Source of the DNA: Favolaschia claudopus
Lineage: Eukaryota; Basidiomycota; Agaricomycetes; Agaricales; Mycenaceae
Length of the DNA stretch: 64,000 bases
Assembly (NCBI GenBank): GCA_037176885.1
Contig: JAWWNJ010000187.1
Span: forward strand, 124,001-188,000
Reading direction: 5' to 3'
The position numbers and the translations under genes are program-made. The notes below the pieces were generated by a model. The model saw only the letters and a list, made by a program, of their open reading frames with translations, was not told where the DNA came from and searched no databases. Within the stretch, counting starts at the first letter, position 1, and each line of letters begins with the position of its first letter. Below are positions 44,366 to 54,082 of this stretch, piece after piece.

Positions 44366-44625
44366 AACATAGTGAGATGGTCTACGTCACATATGATGGA
44401 ACTACTCCACTTGCAGGCGTGATATCATCAACCGGACTCTGTCCAATTCACTTGTGCGTGTCTTGAATGCATAAGTAGTTTATAGTGTCATTGTACCTAC
44501 AAATGTAGTCCCATAGACTCTGAGATCTGACAATCATTGAATTCTATCTGTGATTGAATTATCATATAAGTCGGTCATGAATTCACAAATTCATATCTTT
44601 ATGATGTGAGCTTACATGGACACTG

Positions 44626-44875
44626 TACTGTAGTATTTCGACCAAGTGTTCACTGGGTGTCACCTGTCACCTACAATGTTCACTGGATAAGGTGTTCAGA
44701 GCACAGCAAATTACCCTATATGGTAGGCCGGCGAATGCCGGCCCGGATTTTTTTTGACGTTTTTCGTCCATTTTTGGCGAAAAAACCCAAGTGTCACCGT
44801 CACCGCAACCAAAAGTGTTCAGTTCACAGGTCCCTGTCACCCGTCACCTGAACACTTGGTCGTAATACTACAGTA
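44626..44875. mobile_element. 250 bp MITE (TACTGTAGTATTTCG family), second member
   Basis: Both ends begin TACTGTAGTATT-CG (one mismatch) and continue ACCAAGTGTTCA. TA at both tips. The interior has GTCACC/GTGTCACC words and a GGCCGGC hairpin near 44728. It shares the outermost 15 bases with the 21986-22253 MITE but not the interior. Confidence 0.85.
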
Positions 44876-45026
44876 TACTTCAAGAATGAAAGTCTAAGTA
44901 CATAGGGTGTATTGGAGCAGTTTTTCGGCCTCATCCTGATACTACTTGACAGGGGTTGATATGGCTTGACCCTACTTGATCAAGCTTGACATCAGTTGAT
45001 CAACGGCACTGAGAGCCTGATCAAGC

Positions 45027-45480
45027 TAGACTCGTAACCAGTCTACTACGCGAGGCCGACAAATGTGGCGAGCACGTCGGGCGTAGTAGACTGGTAACTC
45101 TCGGGACATGCCAAAGGGCTGTCGCGGAGTTTCAAAAATTTGGGTGGGCCCCATCAATCTGTTCCTTTTCCCCCTCTAAATATATATTTAAGCTTCAAAA
45201 AGTAATACAATACACTCTTATACAACATTGCTATATATCTAGCTATTTAGTTCAGTGTTTTCGACGCAATAGGTAAAGGAATTGACGGTCGAGAAATGGC
45301 TGAGTCACAGAATGTCACACAGTTTTGACGCGGTCGCATCACTCGCCGAATAGCCGGCACCACGCAAATTTTTGAAACTCCGCGACAGCCCTTTGGCATG
45401 TCCCGAGAGTTACCAGTCTGCTACGCCCGACGTGCTCGCCACATTTGTCGGCCTCGCGTAGCAGACTGGTGACGAGTCTA
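45027..45480. mobile_element. 454 bp foldback element with hairpins within its TIRs
   Basis: TIRs of about 115 bases, TAGACTCGT tips. Each TIR is itself a hairpin: ACCAGTCTACTACGC pairs with its inverse ~35 bases further in. The inner part of the TIR (GGGACATGCCAAAGGGCTGT and GTTTCAAAAATTT) is also inverted-repeated. The interior of ~225 bases is AT-rich. It interrupts a field of GATCAAGCTTGAT-like words. Confidence 0.85.
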
Positions 45481-47817
45481 TGATCAAGCTTGATACCCCC
45501 GTCAAGCCTCGTCAAGCTTGATCAGGTAAATTCGGATTTTCCGACACTGGAAACAAAGGCTGAGATCCCCCTCCCGGAGGGCCGACATTGACTGAAGTGG
45601 ACGCTACAATCATACATTTAATACCTCGATTTCTAGGGCCCTCTAGGATCGAATGTATGATACAGTATAATACGCTGTATAATACGGCTTGTATTATACA
45701 TTGGCTTTCCATACCCGGCACTATGTAGAAATCCCCTATCCCTCAAATCGTCTTTGGTCTAGAGGTAATAGCGTTGCGCCGCGGTGACCTCATTTTCATG
45801 ATGTTTTACCCTGAATTTGTTAACGAAACGTCATGACAAAACATCATGAACAGCCCCATAATCATCATGAAAATCATGATTCCGAGTCATGATGTTTTGT
45901 TATGAATTTCCGGTAAATCATCATGAATTTCCGGACAAATCGTCAGGAAAGTCATGACGAGAAACATCATGAATTTCAGGACCCTTGGTTGGCACAGTGT
46001 ACGCCTAGCATTCTGTACGCAGACAGGGGCAAATAACGATGATTCAAAAAAAAAAAAAAAAAAAAAAAAAGATGACTGCGGAGATCTGCAGCCAAGTCCT
46101 CGTTGTGGAAGGGTGAAATGGCCGTCAGGTTGACTTCCCCTTCTTCCCCATGTTTCCTCTCACTCCATTTGGCATCGGCAATCGTACGGTATATTTGTTC
46201 TGTACGTAGATAGCCAAACATTACGCTTCTTGATCCCAAACCACCACGACCGACACGACTAGTGACTTGAGCGCCCCACCGAGGGCGAGTCGTCAGTGAA
46301 GACCTTTCAACAGAGGAGCACATTACTCCTACAGATCCGCATTTCCCATCCCGACGCGTACTCCGAGCCTCTGCGCCACTTCCGTACTTCGAGCCTCTCT
46401 TTTACTTCTACGCCTCGACGACTTTCTGGGGACTTTCACCTTCATCTTCCTTCCATCACTTCAGCCCAACAATCGGACCCCCGACCCACATTTCTGTCTA
46501 CCAGCATCGAACTCTCTTCTGCGGCCTGGATCGATGATCACGTGCGTGGATGGATTGGATATGGTCGGCAGTGCTCCGCAAATTTAAAACTCCGACAATG
46601 GCCTGAATCATGGTCAAGGACGATTCCCGCTCACTTCAGGCTCTGGATTCCATACTGAGCCTCGACAGAGGCCAAGATTGACATTGAAGCCTGCATAATG
46701 TCCGGGCTTGACGCATGAGATGATCGAAGAGTTTCATCTCTGTGTCGGAAAAATCCTGGGCAGCTTGTGTCGGCTCGTAAGTCAATATAAGCCGCCATGA
46801 GGTCATAATCCATAAGGGGATTGTAGCGCATAGGTGTAGACCTTTCAAGCTCTCTTCAGCCGCTATAATCCATGCCCGGGATTACATGGGATTTAGGTGC
46901 TTGCAAGCCATTATTTTAGGTTAACGCACATTACCGCACATTTAGGAAACATAGAGCTCAATTGTGGTGACAAAAAACATGCATTCATGGCTACGACAAC
47001 GGTTCGGTGCTACCCGCCACATATGGATAGCCTACAAAATAACCTCGACTTCGAATGCCGTGCTAGAACGGTAAATAAACAAGGACCGCGTAAACGTACC
47101 ACACAAGTTATACAGAAAAGCAGTCATTAGAAGTGGAAGGGAGAAAAAAGAACAGAGAAGAGAGTATTAAACGCACAGATGATACATAAGTGGCGACACG
47201 AACTAATTCAAGAGAATTCAGACACAATTGAATGTCGAGGGGCATTGGGGCAGCAACTCACCAGATAACCCATGGAAATTAGGCCCTCGTACATCTCAGA
47301 TTTCGACAAAGCCAGCTGGTGGTAGCGGGCAACTTCATATACGCGCCGACTGTACATGGTAAAACAGTTAGAACGACGGAGACCAAGGGCGTGATTTAAA
47401 GGCAGATGTAGATCACTGTGGCACAGGAGGTGGTAGAATCGGTGAGGGCAAGCTGAATACAAGACTTGTGCGGTGGTCGTAGTGGTGGTTGGGGAGAAAG
47501 AGGCGTGGGACGCTTTCCGCAGCACTTCTTGGTATTTGTGAAGGCACGCTGTGGAGTCCGTGTGAAGGTGCCGTTAGCGATCCCGGCAACGTCGGCACAG
47601 TCTTCGGCACAGTCTTGAAGAAACTGAAGTCGATACGACCACCAGCTCTTTGAGGTCTATGGACGGGAAAATAAAATTTTTGGAAGAGGTGGCGAAGCTA
47701 CCGCAGCGCTTGACACTGCTTCGGCGGTGAGCCGATTGAAACGGCTTATCGCGGATCATAATCCCCCGGTGGGCGGCTTGTAATCCCCTGAAAGCCGTGA
47801 TGAGCCCACAATCCGGG
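45481..47817. other. Gene-poor; ATCATGA-rich block and poly(A)
   Basis: 45630-45710 holds overlapping palindromes around TATAATAC. 45790-45980 contains more than ten ATGATG/CATGA/TCATGA words, many in inverted pairs, ending at TCAGGACCCTTGG. 46046-46070 is a 25-base A run. Frames at 46296-46658 and 47208-47759 show no motif, splice partner or conserved block. I see no gene. Confidence 0.4.
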
Positions 47818-48369
47818 TCAATCCGTTATGAGCAAACTAGGGTTTTTCCGACATGCATTTGTGTGTACTGGTAAAGGAGAAGAATGTTCGGGACCTCGCG
47901 GTCGCTTCAGCAGAAGGAGTTGTCGACGAGTCCGCTTTGTGCTTCGAGCCTCGTGGTGGGTGGCCGCGTCGTCGTTGCGTCCTGCCAGTGGTACCTGGGT
48001 TGTCTCCTGCGTGCATATGAAGACTTGATACAATTTTCGAGAGATCTCGGCGCCGACTTCAGCGTTCCGAAGGACGCGCAGAATCACGGAGTGCGAAAAT
48101 CCGTGATTGATGTATGACGGCCATCTCTGCCGTACTCGTGGTCCGATTAAGTCATGAGCGGTGGGGTTACTGCTGTCATTGAACAGCGGAGTGCTCAATT
48201 TGTATAATTCAAGTTGCTGAGCCAGCGTATGATGCTTTGGGACGTGGTTTGAACCCATCAGAATTACCATCATTATTGATGGTACCCCTGGAAAAGCGAT
48301 AGATAAACAGCCCTGGAAAGCTGTCCCGTTGAACTGCTCGGGATCAATTTTGATGGTCCGATCAGGCAT
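47818..48369 (-). CDS. Hypothetical ORF of 183 codons, reality uncertain
   Basis: ATG at 48369, uninterrupted to 47818. The product starts MPDRTIKIDPEQFNG and has a basic middle (STKRTRRQLLLLKRPRG). I recognise no domain, signal or repeat. No intron or upstream exon could be tied to it. It may be a chance frame in repeat-derived DNA; it is listed because it is the only ATG-started frame of this size between 43 and 49 kb. Confidence 0.2.
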   Translation of the reverse strand: MPDRTIKIDPEQFNGTAFQGCLSIAFPGVPSIMMVILMGSNHVPKHHTLAQQLELYKLSTPLFNDSSNPTAHDLIGPRVRQRWPSYINHGFSHSVILRVLRNAEVGAEISRKLYQVFICTQETTQVPLAGRNDDAATHHEARSTKRTRRQLLLLKRPRGPEHSSPLPVHTNACRKNPSLLITD

Positions 48370-49561
48370 ATAGTGATGAAGTCCTTGATCCGTAGATGAT
48401 GTTCAAAAGTTGTCTGGGGCGCCCGTTGTTGAGCTAGAGCTGCGTCAAGTTCGCCAAAAATGGTCAAAAATGGCCAAAATAGCCAAAATCAAGCAAAAAT
48501 GGCCGACTTTCGGGGCGTATAACTCAGTAGCCGCGGTAGCAATCAATACAAATTAACTTTTGAATCAGTCAGTAGAGTAACGGCTATGGTTCTGCACATT
48601 TGATGTCCCATCAAAAAATCATCACGACAAATTGGAAATCGCTCATTTTGGAGTGCTGCCTCTGAGAGTGGATCATCATTTTTTGATGGAATCGATCGCT
48701 GCATCATGCGTCTTGGAGGCACTAGTACTCGGGGACCCAAGGCAAGTTGACTTGTCCCCATCAGCAAGCCGCAATTGCAAAAAACCGAACGCTAAAGACT
48801 TAATCGGATTACGAGTAGGTGCGGGACCCCTGGGCCTCCCATCGCGGCTCACGAGTTGTCTTATTTGTGCTACATAAATATTGGGAGGGGGTCAGTGTCT
48901 AAATCATGTTGCAAAATCTTATCAGAGGCCTCGAAGCAGCTTAATATGCTTGTTTAGTATGGCCCATGCATATTGAGAGCCATTTGCTAAACAATGAAGG
49001 ATTCTCAAACCGTCAATTGATGCCATCATTGGGCTGAACCGAATTTGCTCACGGTTCAACTTCCAAGTTGATTCAAAATGGGATTGTAGACTTCTTGCGA
49101 GCTTAAAACAAGCAATAGCTTGACAAATACATTCAAGTCTTTTTATCATTGCGTGCCTTCACGCCAATCGTGTTTTGGTATGCCAGTGATCCTACAAACG
49201 ATTTCAGCACACTAAGGATGCTTTTATTTCGAGGCCAACATTCGGGAGCTAACACATGCCAAGATTCGAAAATCGAACGCAATGAGCCTAGATATGGAAT
49301 CACTACTTACCAGTCTCGGATAATACCCACTGATTCCGATGAATCTATACTAAGTTTGATTAAACAATCAGCGTCTCGACGTGAATCACTGTTTATTTAC
49401 TGATTTTACCGATTACACATGAATCGGGTGGGAGGAAGAGGATGATTAAACAGTGATTAGAGTCTTGTGCGATTAAATCTCACTTGTGCGATTAAATCGA
49501 TGCTTAAACACAAGGGCTTAATCCGCGAGGTTTAGAGTGTTTAATCGGCGCAAAAAGGCTC
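48370..49561. other. No gene recognised
   Basis: Short frames only. The stretch 48430-48520 has AAAAATGGCCAAAAT-type near repeats. 49300-49560 is rich in GATTAAA/TTTAATC words. No element ends were found. Confidence 0.35.
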
Positions 49562-49672
49562 ATGCGGGGATTCGAACACAGCAACCTCAACATTCTATCC
49601 AAGAAAGCTCCTGGCACTCTATCCAAGTACACCAAGAACGAATGCGTGAGTATCCTCACTAGGCTACTTTAA
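49562..49672 (-). ncRNA. tRNA-like SINE head with Pol III terminator
   Basis: On the minus strand GTAGCCTAGTGAGGATAC fits an A box, TGTGTTCGAATCCCCGC a B box about 80 bases later, and a run of five T follows at once (CTTTTTG). The spacing is longer than in a compact tRNA and the acceptor does not pair, so a tRNA-derived SINE is more likely than a tRNA gene. Confidence 0.5.
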
Positions 49673-49783
49673 CTCCTGCCATATCGGACTAAACACGCGA
49701 TAGTCACGGGTGGTTCGTGATTGATTGATTGATTGATTAAACACTCTTTCTCTCCCACATCTACGCTCGCTCGCTCGCTCGCA

Positions 49784-52700
49784 ATGCCGGAGGAACGGGA
49801 GGCCGCAGCTTCCGGGAAGCAGGCTCAGGAGAGCTTCAAGGCTGCTCGAGAGGCCGGTGAAGACTTTGTCCTCGAAGACATTGCTGTTGATGCTACGGGA
49901 AAAGAGGCACTAAGACCAGATGCACCGGAACGCGCCAAACAGGGCTTGGTCTACTGTCTCGACGCGACCTCGGATATACGCCGCGGTCAAAGTAAACATC
50001 AAACTGAAGTCTACCCGCCTACTCTTCGAGCCACCTCTGACAATCCATCACCTCCCTCGCTTTCGACGCTGGCTTTAGAAGATGTCACGTACACGCACCG
50101 AGCCCTTATTCTTCATTTCAGCACGCTTGTCTGCATGGTGTGTTCTGCCTTTGCCTTCAGAGCATTCATTCATGCTTTACTGACGGCTCCAGCTTCAATA
50201 CCTCACGCATACCTCGGTGCAGTTCTATCCGCGAGAGACCTGGAATAACTCGATTGTCAATGTCAGCAAATCGGTGAGTTCTTTACATCGACTATCGATT
50301 TCAACCAATGCTCGAGTAGGTTCGGAAATTTCGCATTGGCATGGCCTTCATCTTCGCCGCGCATGTACTCGCTTTCCCGACAATCGACCTCGTTTTCCAG
50401 GTATGATCGAAGTCAATTAATTATCTTTGTCTCTAATATTCAAAAGCCCAACTGGGCAACTTCTGCGTCCGATTTCATCTATCCCCCAAACATCTTCCCA
50501 GCGCCACCCGACTTCTTTGCCCTCGTAGCCGATTTCATCGAGGGAATTCTTCTCAAGCCAGATCACAAGCGCGCAACTGATTCTATCCGCGGTTTGAATG
50601 ACACATTCTACGGTATTGGTGTCTATACAGTGATGGAATTGTTTTTCATGGCCGTTGAGTGTTTTTCGGTCTCTGGTTTCGATTTTAATCCGTTAGAATC
50701 GCTTTTGATGAATTGTACACCAGGACTTTCGCCATTCTTGACCGTCTATGAAGTGTTCAGCGTTCCATCAAGGGCAGCGCGGTTCCTTCTCGCATTCTAC
50801 TGCTATGTTGAACGCACGGAGGAGGATATTTGGTTCGTTTCTCTTTTTACATGTTTCGGCCTTCACTCGATCTCTAACCGTCCTTCTTAGGAGCCTCCTC
50901 AGGCCATGCATTCATGATGGAATACTCGCACCCTCTACCGATCAACGTCTGAGGTACGCGGACTGGTTGTTTATATGGGCCAAGGAGCGAACAGCGGTGT
51001 CGCTTCGTATGGGCCAACTCGTCGACGAATACCATGTAAGCGACTTTTGGTTCCTTCTCTATTTGCTCAAGGCTCGACTCATACGTTGGTCAGGCTGTGC
51101 TTGACGCTCACGAAGCTGCCGGAGATACCTGGTGTCGCAACTCTCCCGGCAATGAGTTGTTCGACGTCTTCGAGCCGACGTTTCTGGCTGGCGGGTTGAA
51201 CGCCGATTTCAATCTCGGCCATCTCATCTTCGGTCACGCAACATGGCAATCGCTCGGAGGTCGCGTCTCGAACCGCGACGATCCTGTTACGGCGGTGTAC
51301 CGTAAACATGGTGAGTGACATCACATGGGGTACCGACAGCTTGCTCAATGCGTTATATCAGGTCTTCTGGACCACTGTGGTCGCAGAACCCCATGAATTT
51401 CCCATAGCCGGACCATGAATTCCACAATTCACGGGTTTATCTAGTGAATTCAGATTCATGGGGTTGTGACTTCACGTACCCAATTCACATAATTAGAGTC
51501 CGCAATATGAAGTGCGTGAATTTCACTCGAAAATCGAATGAATGCATATGTGTGAAAACTGCTCAGAAAGTTCATTCCTCGCTTCCTGGCAACTCTTGGA
51601 AATTCACCCGTAAACCTCGTGAAATTCATGGAGTTCAAGTTGCCTCGAACATTGGTGACCGGCAATCGCTCCGCCTTTGATGCCGGTTATGTAACGCCTC
51701 CCATCACCCGAAATCTGCCAAAATCCGTATGATAGCGGACCGAACTTCGTGACAAGTCAGATTCCTAATTTGGAAATTGTTACTGTGCACTCAGTTTTCA
51801 CCCAATGGTATTGAAACTGTGCAGAAATGACCATAAGAAGGAAGACTAGAGATCCCTCGGGTCAAAAGTCTCAAAATCCACAAAATCATTTTTCCTTCCA
51901 CGGATTTCGCGCTTTCGGTCCGTGCCGAGACATAGCCGGTGAGCGCATCAAATGTCTGCCGCACCACTGAACCTTGACCAAAACTCAACCAAAACCAGGA
52001 GATTTCTGCCATGGATGTCAGAGTTGAGATACTGACTAACTTTAGGCCATGGGTTGATGCCTTTTTTTCCCAAAATCACAAGTTAGGTACACACACTTTT
52101 GACATTTTGCGCAAAAATTTCGCGCTTTTCTAACCCTAGACTAGGGTTACTTCGTTTTCTCTAAAATGCGAATTTTGCCTATAAACCCACCCCAAGTTCC
52201 TGCTAAATCTCAAGTTTCAAAGAATTTTGGGCAAAATTCCGGCTTGATATGAAGTTGTGTCTGCTATCATACGCCCCGCATAGCACCCCAACGAGTGACA
52301 TTTCAAACAAAGTTTGAGTGAAGAATAGTCTCAGAATCTGACTCTCTCGGGAATGTCCCGAGCGGAATTTTGATTTTTTGTTTCCTTATTTTTCTGCCTA
52401 CATTCAGTCATTTATATAAAAACATGAGAGACAAAAATGCGAATTCGGAACATGGTACATGGTTCTGGTCACCAGTACTGGTTGTGTTCCTCATACAGTA
52501 ATATAGTCAATTTACATACTTTGAATATGTAGTACCGTAACTTAGTAATCGTTAGTAAAGACTTGTTGTACTTGTTCAGTAAGTACTTCCATACAAAAGA
52601 GATAAGACTAATACTTGTATGTTGACACTGGTCAAAGCGAGGGGTACGTAGTAGATTTTTCATGCAGTTTCCACTGTGTTTTCACGTATTTTTCAAGTGA

Positions 52701-53680
52701 CTTCCGGGAGTATTGGAAGGGAATCCAACACAGTGAAAAAGTTTTCATTGGAATATGAGGTGGATATCATTCCCAAACCATGTGAATTAACACCATGGAA
52801 TGTCCCACTCACATAGTTGGACCCAGTGAAAATATCTCCGTGAAATTCACAACTCCATAGTGGAATTCACAGAGTTTTCCGGTGAATTTCCCATTGAAAC
52901 CTTGTGAACCAACTATGGGAAAGTCAGGGGGTTATGCGACCACAGTGGGACGCTTCCACGAAGCTCAAACCAAACTTCTACCAGTCATTAGTTCTCCCTC
53001 ATGAGTTTCGAGGCAAAAAATCTTCACATCGCCCAATCTTCACATTCCGAGGTCCCAAAGGAATATGGTCAATTACACGCAATTTTCCGTCCAACTGTCA
53101 CTGGAGTACCGATCCAAAGTGAGAGCTAATTTCCCCATCTCTCGTCTCCCATTCCCCTTATAACTATTCAGAATACAAGCGAAGAAGGGCGCAGCGGCCG
53201 TCCGTTCGATCGTAGGACAGGAGCGCGATGCACTGTTATTCAAAAACATCGTCACCTCTTCTTTGGGCGTGTCTATTGGGCCGTTGGAGTATTGTGGAGT
53301 CGGCCACATCGAGCATATCGGTGGAATCGCACGGTGAGTAACCTTCACCCGGTTCAAGCTGTTTTCAATCAGCTCATGTCTCTGCGCAGTGCTGCTGTTT
53401 GCAAAGGGGATCCTATGATTCCCAGTACCACGAAGAACGCAGCATGCAAGGTTTGGATCGAATTTCCAAGCACCTCGATGCTGTGGGTCAGCGCAAGCGC
53501 GGTCGTAGCGACAAAGAAAACAAGGCCCTTGGTAAGAGACTTACCGCGCTGGATGCTGGTTACAGTCGGGTAGGAAAGGTTGAAGAAGGGGAAGGAGATG
53601 ATTTGAGTCTGTGCGCACCTAAACCCAAGCGACGTAGACTTAGTGCGGACCAGAAACTAGCACTTCTTGCTTCTAATTAA
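49784..53680 (+). CDS. Multi-exon gene of unknown function, split by a 1575 bp transposon
   Basis: ATG at 49784. Exons: 49784-49991, 50079-50137, 50193-50273, 50320-50400, 50447-50832, 50891-51035, 51094-51310, 51362-51372 plus 52952-53118 (one exon cut by the element), 53172-53333, 53407-53680. Without the element they total 1791 bases, exactly 597 codons, with GT..AG introns of 46-87 nt and no stop. The N-terminal 70 residues are Ala/Glu-rich and charged. Two hydrophobic stretches (IGMAFIFAAHVLAFPTIDLV; ALILHFSTLVCML) may be buried helices or membrane segments. The C-terminus has SIGPLEYCGVGHIEHIGGI, basic runs (QRKRGRSDKENK) and KPKRRRLSADQK, a likely nuclear localisation signal. I do not recognise the family. 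As it stands the insertion adds stops, so this copy is presumably null. Confidence 0.7.
51373..52947. mobile_element. 1575 bp TIR element (CACTGTGGTCGC ends) inside an exon
   Basis: Tips CACTGTGGTCGC and its exact inverse; pairing continues imperfectly through AACCCC and TTTCCCATAG to ~37 bases. GGAC flanks both sides (51369-51372 and 52948-52951); because the tip starts with C, the true duplication could be 2-4 bases. The arms are rich in GAATTCAC words. A CACTG tip with a short duplication is suggestive of the CACTA superfamily, but no transposase is encoded. It contains a second element at 51728-52271. Confidence 0.85.
51728..52271. mobile_element. 544 bp TIR element nested in the previous one
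   Basis: Left tip TATGATAGCGGACCGAACTT, right tip the inverse with several mismatches; TA at both ends. It is a sister subfamily of 38644-39190 (shared GCGGACCGAACTTCGTGAC) and the full-length relative of the truncated copy at 28130-28349. It is younger than its 1575 bp host. Confidence 0.85.
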
Positions 53681-54082
53681 AATATTTTCTGTCTTTCTGC
53701 TTGTTATACAGTACTCCTTTCCGTTACAACAATATAGTGTACTCAAACAGTGGTCAAGCATATCACTTGGATTGTAGTTGAATATCTTGCGCACAAAAGT
53801 GACACCGTGTCACGTCTTGGTCACATCTGTGATCCCTCAACGGCCTTGCTGAACCAACCCCCGGGGGTGACGGTTCTAAGGAATATCAAGCCTCAGATTA
53901 CCTCTAGTATACTCCTAGCTTTCATTTGCCTAAGATCCCGTTTGTACCACGACTATTCTGCACAACTTATGCCCTCTTTTTCCAACGTCGCTGGCATCAA
54001 GGCTTGACTGATCCGAAGTTACGGCACACTTCTTCTTCTCCTCGTCATCCATCTTCATTCGCACCTTTGCCTCCAGATCGTA
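53681..54082. other. Intergenic between the split gene and the KDZ relic
   Basis: No gene. AT-rich after the stop at 53680, with a possible polyadenylation context (TAATTAAAATATTTT at 53675-53690). Confidence 0.4.

Noticed and set aside
45750..45795. GGTCTAGAGGTAATAGCG resembling the 5' half of a tRNA
   Set aside because: A-box-like only; no B box or T-arm within 150 bases downstream.
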